From contig NZ_JAHLDU010000015.1 of the NCBI RefSeq assembly GCF_018861905.1, forward strand, positions 39,078-103,077: 64,000 nt of DNA. Reading direction: 5' to 3'. This document shows, piece after piece, positions 7,979-17,455 of the stretch. The notes below the pieces were generated by a model that was not told where the DNA came from, did not search any database, and saw nothing but the letters and a program-made list of their open reading frames with translations. The position numbers and the translations under genes are program-made. The DNA comes from Clostridium sp. DSM 17811. Its GTDB lineage: Bacteria; Bacillota; Clostridia; Clostridiales; Clostridiaceae. How positions within the stretch are numbered: position 1 is the stretch's first letter; each line of letters begins with the position of its first letter.

Positions 7979-9043
7979 TTGAAAAAATTTTTAAGTTGTT
8001 TATTAATACTATTTTGTATTTTGTCGATCGCGGGATGCTCAAATAAAAAGGAAGAAGATAAGCCAAAAGTAAATACATTTGAAATTAAAACTGCAACCAA
8101 TGTAGTTTTAAGTTATATGAATTTTATAATGAAAGAAGATTTTGAAAATGGTAAAAAATTATATACTAAGGATTTGTATTGTAAAGCTACTGATTTGCCA
8201 ATTAGCAATATGAAAATAAAAGGGTATAAAGTTACAGAAAGTAATGAGATTGGCAGAAGTGGAGTTTTTAAGGTAAGGGTTACTAGGACTTCGATAGGTA
8301 GTTCGTTATCTTGCGTGGATGAATATTCTATTAAAATTGTTAAGGATGGAGCTGAATATAAAATAAGCGAAATTACGAATACACCACAAAAGGAAGCTTT
8401 CCTAGAAGGTACAGGTATTAGATTTCGAGATAAAAAAAATGTAAAGACAAATTTAATTATTGATGTATCTGGAATCCCTAAATATGCATACTCAAAGGAT
8501 GATGGAGCAAGGCTATATAAAATAATGGTACCATTAAAAGAATTTGGACCCATGAATTTTAGCTATGAAGGAGATAAAATTGCATTTAGTACTTATAATA
8601 AAAATTCATTTATAGGGATTGTCAATATCGATGAGTCTCTTGAAGTTCAGGGGAGTGCAGAAAAATCATCACAAGGTGGAGGATCTGGGGTAATGGCTAA
8701 AGAAAAACCAATTGGAAAGGATTTAATACCAATAGATTTATTATTTGATTGCAAGGTCGAATTTATGACATTTTCAATGGATGAAAAATTTTTGCTTGTG
8801 CAATATAATAGTGAAAAAACAGGGAAATGTATTAGAGTTTATAAAGTAGACAATGGGGATATGATCCCAGTTAATTTTGAAAAAGATTATCCTATAGAAA
8901 AGGTTCAAATAATATTTTCTTCTTTCGGCGAGGATGATATGACATATGAAGTAATCCCTAAACCAAGTAGCAATGGAGCAGAAGGAGATATTATTGGAAA
9001 ATGGAAATTAAGTTTAAAGGATTTTACTGTAAAAAAACTATAA
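7979..9043 (+). CDS. Predicted lipoprotein of unknown function
   Basis: This 354-residue exported protein has a lipoprotein signal: MKK, a hydrophobic core, then LSIAGC with the lipidated Cys at residue 20. The mature protein would be anchored to the outer face of the membrane. Residues about 45-135 resemble a small accumulating-substrate-type fold with many Lys and Thr, but I recognise no named domain. A Gly/Ser-rich linker (SSQGGGSG) lies near residues 225-235 and separates the last third. I chose TTG 7979 because AAAGGAGTGG (7964-7973) is correctly spaced before it; the TTG at 7961 overlaps that site. It is preceded by a striking inverted repeat. Confidence 0.75.
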   Translation: MKKFLSCLLILFCILSIAGCSNKKEEDKPKVNTFEIKTATNVVLSYMNFIMKEDFENGKKLYTKDLYCKATDLPISNMKIKGYKVTESNEIGRSGVFKVRVTRTSIGSSLSCVDEYSIKIVKDGAEYKISEITNTPQKEAFLEGTGIRFRDKKNVKTNLIIDVSGIPKYAYSKDDGARLYKIMVPLKEFGPMNFSYEGDKIAFSTYNKNSFIGIVNIDESLEVQGSAEKSSQGGGSGVMAKEKPIGKDLIPIDLLFDCKVEFMTFSMDEKFLLVQYNSEKTGKCIRVYKVDNGDMIPVNFEKDYPIEKVQIIFSSFGEDDMTYEVIPKPSSNGAEGDIIGKWKLSLKDFTVKKL

Positions 9044-9096
9044 TTAATACACTCACTATGGAGATAAGGTATACTTAACATAAGTTTAGTAAACAG

Positions 9097-9126
9097 ATAA
9101 CTAGTCTAACGGCTAGTTATTTGTTT
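9097..9126 (+). terminator. Intrinsic terminator after the lipoprotein gene
   Basis: The stem ATAACTAG / CTAGTTAT around TCTAACGG is followed by TTGTTT. It separates the lipoprotein gene from the downstream radical SAM gene. Confidence 0.65.
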
Positions 9127-9158
9127 AAATATTTTTTAAAAAAGAAAGGAAGACGTTA

Positions 9159-10088
9159 GTGGAAAATTTATGGAATGATAAAAGATATTTTAGTTTAAAT
9201 TATTTTTTAAGGGAAAAGTTCGGTAGTAAGGTTTTTAAAATTGCTTTAGATGCTGGTTTTTCTTGTCCTAATAGAGATGGAACTATTAGTAGTGGGGGGT
9301 GTCTGTTTTGCAGCGAGAGGGGCTCCGGAGATTTCGCTGGTAATAGAAAGTTTTCTATTACTAGACAATTTGAAGATATAAAGATTATGATGAGTAAGAA
9401 ATGGAAATCCGGAAAGTATATTGCTTATTTTCAGGCGTATACAAATACATATGCAAGCGTTGATGTGTTAAGGGAAAAATATGAGGAAGCAGTATTACAA
9501 GAGGGTGTAGTGGCACTTGCTATAGCTACACGGCCTGATTGTTTAGATAATGATGTATTAGACTTAATAGAGGAATATTCGCATAAAGTGTACACGTGGG
9601 TAGAATTAGGACTGCAGACAAGTTCTGATGAAAGTGCAAAAATTATTAATAGAGGTTATAAGTTACATAAATTTGAAGAGACTTTGGGTGAGCTTAATAA
9701 AAGAAATATTGATGTGGTGGTTCATACTATATTTGGTCTTCCTGGAGAAAGTGCCAAGGATATGCTTAAAACAATAGATTATGTTTCACATAAAGATATA
9801 AAGGGGATAAAGCTACATTTGCTTCATCTTATGGAAAATACGCCTATGGTTGAGCTCTATAAGCAAAAAAAACTTGAATTTTTAAATCAAGATGAGTATG
9901 TAGATATTATTTGTAAAACAATTACTATGCTTCCTCCTAATATGGTTATACACAGATTAACAGGGGACGCACCAAGGGAGTTATTAATAGGCCCTATGTG
10001 GAGTTTAAAAAAATGGGAAGTCTTAAATGCTATAGATAATAAACTGAAAGAGTTAGATTTATATCAAGGAAAAAACTTTATATGTTGA
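9159..10088 (+). CDS. Radical SAM protein, TIGR01212/YhcC family
   Basis: This 309-residue radical SAM enzyme shows the family signature SCPNRDGTISSGGCLFCS (about residues 30-47). Its cysteines form the unusual C-x10+-C-x2-C spacing of the YhcC group. It also has ATRPDCLD and WVELGLQT, typical of the Elp3-like barrel. The family is cytoplasmic and conserved, but its substrate is unsettled. GTG 9159 is the start, with AAAGGAAG seven bp upstream. It appears monocistronic, isolated by a terminator before it and 166 bp after it. Confidence 0.88.
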   Translation: MENLWNDKRYFSLNYFLREKFGSKVFKIALDAGFSCPNRDGTISSGGCLFCSERGSGDFAGNRKFSITRQFEDIKIMMSKKWKSGKYIAYFQAYTNTYASVDVLREKYEEAVLQEGVVALAIATRPDCLDNDVLDLIEEYSHKVYTWVELGLQTSSDESAKIINRGYKLHKFEETLGELNKRNIDVVVHTIFGLPGESAKDMLKTIDYVSHKDIKGIKLHLLHLMENTPMVELYKQKKLEFLNQDEYVDIICKTITMLPPNMVIHRLTGDAPRELLIGPMWSLKKWEVLNAIDNKLKELDLYQGKNFIC

Positions 10089-10254
10089 AAATATTAATAA
10101 ACAAGTCCTATATTACTATAGTACCAATTTGTGTCTTTCTACAAATTAACTTCACCACTTTTGGGGGTATTGGGAATAGATAAATATGATTTAAAGGATT
10201 ACAATATACGTATATTGAAAATCATTTAAAACAAACATATAGGGGGAATATATT

Positions 10255-11364
10255 ATGTCAAGTTTATCATTAAGGCACATATACAAGATTTATGATGGCA
10301 ATGTAACAGCGGTTAAGGATTTTAATCTTGAAATAGAAGATAAAGAATTTATAGTTTTTGTAGGACCGTCAGGTTGTGGTAAATCAACAACTTTAAGGAT
10401 GATAGCAGGTCTTGAAGAGATATCAAAAGGTGAAATATATATTGGCGATAAAGTCGTAAATGACGTGGCACCTAAGGATAGAGATATAGCAATGGTTTTT
10501 CAGAACTATGCATTATATCCTCATATGACTGTATATGATAACATGGCATTTGGGTTAAAACTAAGAAAAATGCCAAAAGATGAAATAAAACAAAAGGTTA
10601 CGGATGTAGCTAAAACGCTTGATATAGAACATTTACTTGACAGAAAACCAAAAGCATTATCAGGTGGACAAAGGCAAAGGGTAGCACTTGGAAGAGCGAT
10701 AGTTAGAAATCCGAAGGTATTCTTAATGGACGAGCCACTATCAAATTTGGATGCTAAACTTAGAGTACAAATGAGAACGGAGATATCAAAACTACATCAT
10801 AAACTTCAAACAACATTTGTATATGTAACGCATGATCAAACAGAAGCTATGACAATGGGAACAAGAATAGTTGTAATGAAAGATGGACTAGTTCAACAAG
10901 TAGATACTCCACATAATATATATGAGCACCCAGTTAATATATTTGTTGCTGGATTTATAGGAAGTCCTCAAATGAACTTTATGGACGCTAAGATTTTAGA
11001 GCAAAATGGAAAAATTGTTATTACTTTTAATAATGAAACTATAGTGCTTCCAGAGGATAAAGCTAAAATTATAAGAGAGAAATCCTATATAGGTAAAACT
11101 GTTATAATGGGAATAAGACCTGAAGATATTGATGACGGTATTACTTTCCTTGAGGAACATAAAGATGCAATTGTAGAAGCTAAAGTCGAGGTTGTAGAGC
11201 TTATGGGAGCAGAGACTAATATTTATATGTCAAAAGGGGATACAAATATTGTCGTAAGAGTTAACGGATCATCTATGGCTAAGGTTGGAGATAAAATTAA
11301 AATTGCTTTGGATGCAAATAAAATTCATATATTTGATAAAGAAACTGAAACAACGGTAGTATAG
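10255..11364 (+). CDS. MsmK/UgpC/MsmX-type sugar ABC transporter ATPase
   Basis: This 369-residue ATPase powers carbohydrate ABC importers. Motifs in order are Walker A GPSGCGKST (about 38-46), Q-loop FQNYALYPHMT, signature LSGGQRQR, Walker B VFLMDEPLSNLDAK, H-loop YVTHDQTEAM, then a C-terminal TOBE-type regulatory region with GIRPEDI. No permease or binding protein is adjacent, so it fits the shared-ATPase role known for B. subtilis MsmX. ATG 10255 follows AGGGGG. The next gene, a PucR-type regulator, starts 13 bp after its stop, so the two form an operon. Confidence 0.92.
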   Translation: MSSLSLRHIYKIYDGNVTAVKDFNLEIEDKEFIVFVGPSGCGKSTTLRMIAGLEEISKGEIYIGDKVVNDVAPKDRDIAMVFQNYALYPHMTVYDNMAFGLKLRKMPKDEIKQKVTDVAKTLDIEHLLDRKPKALSGGQRQRVALGRAIVRNPKVFLMDEPLSNLDAKLRVQMRTEISKLHHKLQTTFVYVTHDQTEAMTMGTRIVVMKDGLVQQVDTPHNIYEHPVNIFVAGFIGSPQMNFMDAKILEQNGKIVITFNNETIVLPEDKAKIIREKSYIGKTVIMGIRPEDIDDGITFLEEHKDAIVEAKVEVVELMGAETNIYMSKGDTNIVVRVNGSSMAKVGDKIKIALDANKIHIFDKETETTVV

Positions 11365-11377
11365 GAGGTGACTGAAA

Positions 11378-12328
11378 ATGTACAATTTCACTGAATTCTT
11401 AAAGAATTTAAGTCATTCTTCAAAAATACCATTTAATGTGGTTACTGAGGATGGTAATTCACTATATATTAGCGACTTAGATATTAAAAATTCACATATA
11501 ACTAGCTTTACTATTATGCTTGGAAGAGTTAAAGGCATAATTAGTTTAGAAAAGCAGTATGAAAATTGTACAGCTTTGCTCAAATATACTATAGAAAATA
11601 AGTATATCCAACTTTTTTTATCTAAGGAACAGGCAGTTATTGATATCTTAGAGAATAGAGAAATTTCAATTGATAACATTAATATAAATTTGCCTTTTCT
11701 TAAAAATGGATGTTATGTCATATTAATAAGTGTTAATGGAAGCAAGTATGAAGCTTTAAGCATTATAAAACAAATATATGATAATGAGGAAGTCGTGAGT
11801 TTAATATATAACGATAACATTATTGTAATTGGTCAATTTGCTGAAGTACAGCAACATATAGAAAGTATTAAGGAGTCTATCTCATCTGATTTGTATTGTG
11901 AATGTTATGTAAGTTACGGTGATATAAATTATGATATAAGGGGAATTAAGAAGGCGTATAATGATGCAGCCGAGTGCATGATACTTGGTAAAAAGTTTGA
12001 TATAAAAGATCATATATTTAATTACAATAAGATGTTATTTGAGAAAATTGTATATAATGTAGACGCTAAAATTAAGCAGGAACTGTTATACATGTTAAAA
12101 GATAAATTTGATGCTTTTGATAGTCAAATGATAGTAACTATTGAGCAATTTGTAGATTGTGGTCTTAATATAAGTGACGCTGCTAGAAAGTTGTATGTGC
12201 ATAGGAACACCTTGATTTATAGACTAGATAAGATTAAGAAAGAAACAAATTTTGACATTAGAGATTTTAAAGATGCATCTGTGTTTCTTATAGCATTTTT
12301 GATATGGAAAGGAAATAAGGTAGAGTAA
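11378..12328 (+). CDS. PucR/CdaR-type transcriptional regulator
   Basis: This 316-residue DNA-binding regulator has the PucR-type C-terminal helix-turn-helix: LNISDAARKLYVHRNTLIYR, then LDKIKKETNFDIRDFKDASV (about residues 265-305). The N-terminal part is a divergent sensory region and the middle resembles a GGDEF-like fold seen in CdaR proteins. It starts with ATG after GGAGGTGA, which overlaps the stop region of the ABC ATPase gene, so the two are cotranscribed. It may control sugar uptake or the ATPase itself; the ligand is unknown. Its last 112 bp are read on the opposite strand by the tail of the convergent secreted-protein gene. Confidence 0.85.
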   Translation: MYNFTEFLKNLSHSSKIPFNVVTEDGNSLYISDLDIKNSHITSFTIMLGRVKGIISLEKQYENCTALLKYTIENKYIQLFLSKEQAVIDILENREISIDNININLPFLKNGCYVILISVNGSKYEALSIIKQIYDNEEVVSLIYNDNIIVIGQFAEVQQHIESIKESISSDLYCECYVSYGDINYDIRGIKKAYNDAAECMILGKKFDIKDHIFNYNKMLFEKIVYNVDAKIKQELLYMLKDKFDAFDSQMIVTIEQFVDCGLNISDAARKLYVHRNTLIYRLDKIKKETNFDIRDFKDASVFLIAFLIWKGNKVE

Positions 12329-13119
12329 TTTTTTTTCTTAGATGCGCAATATATACTTTTGATAGCTGTCTCTAAGGAAAAAGAGTTTGTTTCATATGGG
12401 GATACAATATTTAAGACTTCAGAGGGAGATTTATGATCCTGATGAAGTCTTTTATTGTTATTTGCATGAGTTGGTGTTCCCATTGCTCCAACAGAATTAG
12501 GATTTATATTTTTTTCTTTTTTTAATTTCTGTTGTAATTCAGTTATCGACACAACATCGCCCTTTTTTAATTCCAAAGCTTTGTTTGGTTCGATCATTTT
12601 TATATTATCTTCTGTCTGTTCAGATCCCAATGCGAATATTTTATTAGCATTATCTCTAATTACAATTGGATTAGCATTAACAGTTTTTTTGAAATTTGCA
12701 ATTTCATTATCAAGTAAATTGTAACTATTAAAGCCAATGACAACCCATTTGGAATCTACTTTTGATATAATAGCAAGTGCTATTGGCTTGTTAGAATATT
12801 TTAACCTTATAGTACTTACATATTCATCATTACCTTCTTTAAGCTTTTCTGACAATTTTTTAGTATTAGTATTTGCGTTAATGTCTAAAGTGTTTTCTAG
12901 ATATATTTCGCCTAATTCTAAGTTGTTTTTTATGATATCATTAGCAGTTAAATTATAATGTTCCCGTTCATTTGTAAAAACATCTTCATAAGTAGATAAG
13001 CTTTTCTGTAAATTTATTTTCGTGCTACTATCGGTAATCGCTGCATAAGAATATGTTGAAAAAAATAAAACTATTGCTAATGTAGAAATTAATGATGTAA
13101 CTATTTTTTTTATTGACAT
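12217..13119 (-). CDS. Predicted secreted protein, unknown function, 3' end overlaps neighbour
   Basis: This 300-residue protein begins with a signal peptide (MSIKKIVTSL, hydrophobic core to about residue 24, then a likely cleavage after SYAA). The mature part is charged with no recognised domain. The last ~37 residues lie antisense to the end of the PucR-type gene, and the preceding stretch (from SPSEVLNIVSPYETNS) lies between the genes. The original stop was probably lost and the frame now runs on into the neighbour. ATG 13119 has GGAGGAAAC before it. Real gene likely; the natural length of the C-terminus is doubtful. Confidence 0.7.
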   Translation of the reverse strand: MSIKKIVTSLISTLAIVLFFSTYSYAAITDSSTKINLQKSLSTYEDVFTNEREHYNLTANDIIKNNLELGEIYLENTLDINANTNTKKLSEKLKEGNDEYVSTIRLKYSNKPIALAIISKVDSKWVVIGFNSYNLLDNEIANFKKTVNANPIVIRDNANKIFALGSEQTEDNIKMIEPNKALELKKGDVVSITELQQKLKKEKNINPNSVGAMGTPTHANNNKRLHQDHKSPSEVLNIVSPYETNSFSLETAIKSIYCASKKKNYSTLFPFHIKNAIRNTDASLKSLMSKFVSFLILSSL

Positions 13120-13378
13120 TGTGTTTCCTCCTTCAAATAGCTAGTGATAAAAGCCTTGGAGTTGTTTGGTATGAATTAAAGTACTATAAATTAAAATTAA
13201 CTTTATTATAAATAAATTCTATGGATTTATTAAAATTCCTTTAAAATTTTACAATTATACAGAGATATGGAAGGAAAATTGTTAAATGATATTATAATAA
13301 TCATGTTCGATTTTTATAAATATGTACTATAATATTAGATAGTATAAGAAAAATAGTATTACAAAGGGGATAGAACAT

Positions 13379-14083
13379 ATGAAAATAGATATAATAATTT
13401 CTGCGGATGATATAAAGAATGAAAAAATAGAAAATAAGACTGTAGTAGTTATAGATATGCTTAGGGCAACTAGTGTAATAGTTACTGCAATGAATAATGG
13501 ATGCGTCGGTGTAATTCCTGTTTTAACGGTTGAGGATGCATCTGAAATTGTTAAAAATAGTAAAGAAGAGTTTATGCTTGGTGGAGAGAGAAACGCATTG
13601 AAGATAGAAGGCTTTCACTATTCTAATTCTCCACTTGAATACACCAGGGAGTCCATAGAAGGCAAAACACTTGTTATGACTACTACTAATGGTACTAAAG
13701 CTATAAAAGGTTGCAGTGGGGCTAGTAACATCCTAATAGGGGCAATGCTAAATGCCAAAGCCATTGCAAGCAGAATAGTATCCTTAAATAAAGACGTAGT
13801 AATAGTTAATGCGGGGACTTATGGTGAATTTTCTATAGATGATTTTCTATGTAGTGGGTACATAATAGATTGTGTATTAAAACTAGCACAAGTAGAGCTA
13901 GCAGACATAGCAGTAGCTTCTCATTACATCTATAAGAACAATGAAGACATTCATAATTTTATAAAATACGCAAATCACTATAAAACAATTATGAAGTTAG
14001 GTCTAGCTACAGATTTAGAATATTGCTGTCAAAAAGATATTATAGACATTGTTCCAGAATATAAAGATGGGACTATATTATAA
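13379..14083 (+). CDS. comB: 2-phosphosulfolactate phosphatase (ComB family)
   Basis: This 234-residue protein belongs to the ComB family, whose founding member hydrolyses 2-phosphosulfolactate in coenzyme M synthesis in methanogens. Many clostridia carry the family without the CoM pathway, so the role here may be to dephosphorylate another substrate. Typical regions are [17 protein letters not shown] (about residues 23-39), [30 protein letters not shown] and [17 protein letters not shown]. The ATG follows AAAGGGGATAG. It is monocistronic and convergent with the methyltransferase gene across a long palindrome. Family call firm; substrate inferred. Confidence 0.85.
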   Translation: MKIDIIISADDIKNEKIENKTVVVIDMLRATSVIVTAMNNGCVGVIPVLTVEDASEIVKNSKEEFMLGGERNALKIEGFHYSNSPLEYTRESIEGKTLVMTTTNGTKAIKGCSGASNILIGAMLNAKAIASRIVSLNKDVVIVNAGTYGEFSIDDFLCSGYIIDCVLKLAQVELADIAVASHYIYKNNEDIHNFIKYANHYKTIMKLGLATDLEYCCQKDIIDIVPEYKDGTIL

Positions 14084-14161
14084 GTAGGTTATAAATAGCG
14101 GGTAATGCGTTAGGGAGATTACTGTATTATATTAATAAGAAAAGATGGTTTTAAAAGAAAT

Positions 14162-14350
14162 AAAGGAGTATATATTACGTAAAATGCATTTGAACAAGCA
14201 TTAGTAATTCTAATTTAGTTTATTTACAGTTGCGTTAAGAAAACTCATTGTTTGAGCGATAGCGAGTTTGAGTTTTTAGCAGATGTAAATATATTGAATT
14301 TTAGAATTACTTAGCGAAGTGAAGGCATTTGTAGTAAAATATACTCCTTT
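14162..14350. repeat. Long imperfect palindrome (189 bp), possible MITE-like or structured RNA element
   Basis: The outer arms AAAGGAGTATATATTAC (14162-14178) and GTAGTAAAATATACTCCTTT (14331-14350) pair. Inner segments also pair: AGTAATTCTAA with TTAGAATTACTT, TATTTACA with TGTAAATA, and AAACTC with GAGTTT near the apex at about 14240-14275. The element fills the gap between convergent comB and the rRNA methyltransferase gene and ends 4 bp from the latter's stop codon. It could act as a terminator for both. I see no second copy in this window. Confidence 0.75.
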
Positions 14351-14354
14351 TACT

Positions 14355-15533
14355 TTAAACCACTTGGAATATGTAGAACTTTAAGTAGTAAGATTCATCA
14401 GAATTCCATAGTATTGGATGATCTGCTGCTTGAGTTCTGAACTCTACTTGTCTAAGTGTCCTTTTAGCATCTAGAGCTGCATCAGCAATAGTATCTGCAA
14501 ACATATCAGGTTTCATAAAGTGAGAGCAAGAGCAAGTTACAAGATATCCGCCTGGTTTAACCAATTTCATACCACGTAGGTTAATTTCTTTGTAACCCCT
14601 TGTTGCACCATCTATAGTGGAACGAGATTTTGTGAATGCTGGGGGGTCTAGTATTACTACATCATATTGTCTTTTTTCTTCTCTTGACCATTCTCTTAAT
14701 ATATCAAAGGCATTGTGGCATTCAAATTTAACTGTTTCCGATAGACCGTTAAGCTCTGCATTCTTTCTTGAAAATTCTACGGCATATTCAGATATATCTA
14801 CACCAAGAACACTTTTAGCTCCTGCGATACCAGCATTAAGTGCAAAGGAACCCGTGTGCGTAAAACAATCCAAAACATCAGCACCCTTACATAATCTTTG
14901 AATAGCTGCCCTGTTTTCCTTTTGATCTAAGAAAAATCCGGTCTTTTGACCATTTTCAATGTCAACGTCATATTTAACTCCGTTTTCGATGATTTCTATA
15001 GTGGTATCAAAAGGCTTTGTTAAAAATCCTTTTGTTTGCTCCATTCCCTCGAGCTCACGTACTTTAGCATCGCTTCGTTCATATACACCTTTTGCGCCAT
15101 ATTCATCTGTTAATAGATTAACTACTATATCTTTATATTTGTCTATTCCAAGAGCTAAGGATTGAATAACATAATAGTCCTCATATTTGTCTATTATCAT
15201 GCCTGGTACAAAATCTGCTTCTCCAAACAAAAATCTACAGCTAGAAGTATCTATAACTGTTTTTCTATATTCCCATGCAGCGTGAAGCCTCTTTCTGAAA
15301 AACTCTACATCTATTTCTTCATGAATATCTCTTGTCATTATTCTTATGGCAATTTTAGAAACATCGTTTATATAACCTTTTCCTATAAACTCATTTCTAA
15401 AATTATATACTTCAATTATGTCTCCGTTTTCATATTCACCATCAAATTTTTCAATTTCATTAGCATATATCCAAAGATGTCCATTTTCTGAATTTCTACC
15501 TCTACCTTTATATAAGTAAAATTTACAAGCCAT
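14355..15533 (-). CDS. PUA-domain class I rRNA methyltransferase (RlmI/YwbD-like)
   Basis: This 392-residue S-adenosylmethionine-dependent methyltransferase is of the RlmI type, which makes 5-methylcytosine in 23S rRNA in E. coli. The N-terminal ~75 residues form a PUA RNA-binding domain (YKGRGRNSENGHLWIYANEI). A linker with FLFGEADFVPGMIIDKY follows, then the Rossmann domain: VLDCFTHTGSFALNAGIAGA (SAM site, about 226-245), VILDPPAFTKS and a C-S-C-S-H loop (SCSCSHFM). The ATG has AGGAGGAATT upstream. The exact rRNA target in this organism is inferred. Confidence 0.88.
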   Translation of the reverse strand: MACKFYLYKGRGRNSENGHLWIYANEIEKFDGEYENGDIIEVYNFRNEFIGKGYINDVSKIAIRIMTRDIHEEIDVEFFRKRLHAAWEYRKTVIDTSSCRFLFGEADFVPGMIIDKYEDYYVIQSLALGIDKYKDIVVNLLTDEYGAKGVYERSDAKVRELEGMEQTKGFLTKPFDTTIEIIENGVKYDVDIENGQKTGFFLDQKENRAAIQRLCKGADVLDCFTHTGSFALNAGIAGAKSVLGVDISEYAVEFSRKNAELNGLSETVKFECHNAFDILREWSREEKRQYDVVILDPPAFTKSRSTIDGATRGYKEINLRGMKLVKPGGYLVTCSCSHFMKPDMFADTIADAALDAKRTLRQVEFRTQAADHPILWNSDESYYLKFYIFQVV

Positions 15534-15891
15534 TCTAAATTCCTCCTGTGCTTTTTAGGGAAACATAATATATAAGTGCATTATGTCTCATATGTTTTAT
15601 AATAGTTTCAATTATAATTATCATGTTATTTATCTATAGTAGTATACCACACAGAATTAATTTGTAATATGATATATAAAAATTTGTTTTGACATAAGGT
15701 CAATTATAAATTACACTTATGTATGTGCCATTTTTATATATATAATTGAAATAAAGATAATTATGTAAATACTGGACTATTTTTTTAGTCGGAAATTGAT
15801 ATATAACATCAAATTAATATAAATAAGTAAATAATTACAAATGTAAAAAATATAAATATGTAAAATCATACTAAAGTAAGGGGAAATACAA
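15534..15891. other. Divergent intergenic region, no gene seen
   Basis: This 358-bp AT-rich gap separates the divergent methyltransferase and ABC-F genes. It holds the palindrome TTGACATAAGGTCAA (15689-15703), whose first six bases match a -35 hexamer, and a small hairpin GACTA-T6-TAGTC at 15775-15790. I see no confident paired -35/-10 for either gene and no ORF with a ribosome binding site. Confidence 0.6.
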
Positions 15892-17448
15892 ATGAGTATA
15901 TTAGTAGTTAAAAATATGAGCCATGGTTTTGGCGACAGAGTAATATTTGAGGATGTGTCTTTTAGATTACTTAAAGGAGAACACATAGCGCTTATAGGAG
16001 CAAATGGAGAAGGAAAATCAACGTTTATGAACATTATTACCGGAAAGCTTATGCCAGATGAAGGCGATGTTGAATGGTCAAACAACGTCAGAGTTGGATA
16101 CATGGATCAGCATACTGTTTTGGAAAAAGGCAAGAGTATTAGGGATGTTTTAAGAGATGCTTTTAAATATCTTTTTGACTTAGAAGAGGAAATGCTTAGC
16201 GTAACAGAAAAGATGGCAGAGGCATCACCTGAAGAATTAGAAAGATTATTGGATAGAATGGGTACAATTCAAGATCAACTTGATAATAACGGTTTTTATG
16301 GCATTGATTCTAAGATAGATGAGGTAGCAGCTGGAGTTGGTCTTAAGGATGTTGGGCTTGATAATGATGTTGCAGAGTTAAGTGGAGGGCAAAGGACAAA
16401 AGTGCTCCTTGCAAAACTTCTACTAGAGGCACCAGATGTTCTACTTCTTGATGAACCTACTAACTTTTTAGATGAGCAACACGTAGAATGGCTCAAGAGG
16501 TATCTTCAAAATTATGATAAGGCATTTATATTAATATCACATGATATTGAATTCTTAGATGGCGCAATCAATATAATATACCATGTAGAGAATAAAAAAT
16601 TAACCAGATATATAGGTTCATATGATGAATTTTTGAGAGTTCATGAGGCTAAGAAGCTACAGATGGAATCTGATTATGAAAGGCAACAAAAGGAAATTAC
16701 TAGACTTGAGGTCTTTGTTGCTAAAAATAAAGCAAGAGCTTCTACTAGTGGAATGGCAAAATCAAGACAAAAGAAATTAGATAAAATTGATAGAATGGAA
16801 ATTGTACAAGACAAACCAAAACCACAGTTTAACTTTAAAACTGCAAGAGCTTCAGGGAAAATAATATTTAAAACTAAGGAATTAGTTACTGGTTACGATA
16901 CCCCGTTATCTAAGCCATTAGATTTGTATATGGAAAGAGGACAAAAGATTGCGCTTACTGGTGCTAATGGTGTTGGGAAAACAACATTGTTAAAGAGTCT
17001 TATGGGTGATATTAAAGCTCTTTCGGGTCATACAAACTTAGGAGATTATCAATATATAGGATACTATGAACAGGAAATAAAGGGAGTTAATCGAAATAAC
17101 TGTATTGAAGAGTTTTGGCAAGAATTTCCTAGCCTTACTCAGGGACAGGTAAGATCGGCCCTTGCTAAGTGTGGACTTACTACAAAACATATAGAAAGTA
17201 AAGTCACTGTGCTTAGTGGTGGAGAGCAAGCAAAGGTAAGACTTGCTAAACTTCTAAACAGAGAAACTAATATATTGATCTTAGATGAGCCTACCAATCA
17301 TTTAGATGTGGATGCAAAAGATGAGTTAAAAAGAGCTTTGAAGGAATATAATGGGAGCATACTTCTAGTTTGTCATGAGCCAGAATTTTATCAAGACGTA
17401 GTAACTGATGTATGGGACTGTGAAGAGTGGACAACTAAAATTATATAG
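15892..17448 (+). CDS. ABC-F family ATPase
   Basis: This 518-residue soluble protein has two ABC ATPase domains and no membrane part, which defines the ABC-F family of ribosome-associated translation factors. Domain 1 has Walker A GANGEGKST (about 36-44), signature LSGGQRTK and Walker B VLLLDEPTNFLD. A basic linker at about 240-305 (KNKARASTSGMAKSRQKK) carries the P-site-tRNA-interaction motif region. Domain 2 has GANGVGKTT, LSGGEQAK and ILILDEPTNHLD. Some members give antibiotic resistance by ribosome protection; nothing here shows that. It is monocistronic and ends at a strong terminator. The ATG follows AAGGGGAAAT. Confidence 0.92.
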   Translation: MSILVVKNMSHGFGDRVIFEDVSFRLLKGEHIALIGANGEGKSTFMNIITGKLMPDEGDVEWSNNVRVGYMDQHTVLEKGKSIRDVLRDAFKYLFDLEEEMLSVTEKMAEASPEELERLLDRMGTIQDQLDNNGFYGIDSKIDEVAAGVGLKDVGLDNDVAELSGGQRTKVLLAKLLLEAPDVLLLDEPTNFLDEQHVEWLKRYLQNYDKAFILISHDIEFLDGAINIIYHVENKKLTRYIGSYDEFLRVHEAKKLQMESDYERQQKEITRLEVFVAKNKARASTSGMAKSRQKKLDKIDRMEIVQDKPKPQFNFKTARASGKIIFKTKELVTGYDTPLSKPLDLYMERGQKIALTGANGVGKTTLLKSLMGDIKALSGHTNLGDYQYIGYYEQEIKGVNRNNCIEEFWQEFPSLTQGQVRSALAKCGLTTKHIESKVTVLSGGEQAKVRLAKLLNRETNILILDEPTNHLDVDAKDELKRALKEYNGSILLVCHEPEFYQDVVTDVWDCEEWTTKII

Positions 17449-17455
17449 CTATATT

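Noticed and set aside
10089..10254. Hairpin AATTTGT/ACAAATT before the ABC ATPase gene as riboswitch or terminator
   Set aside because: Stem of seven pairs, weak and without T-run; no recognised riboswitch core.
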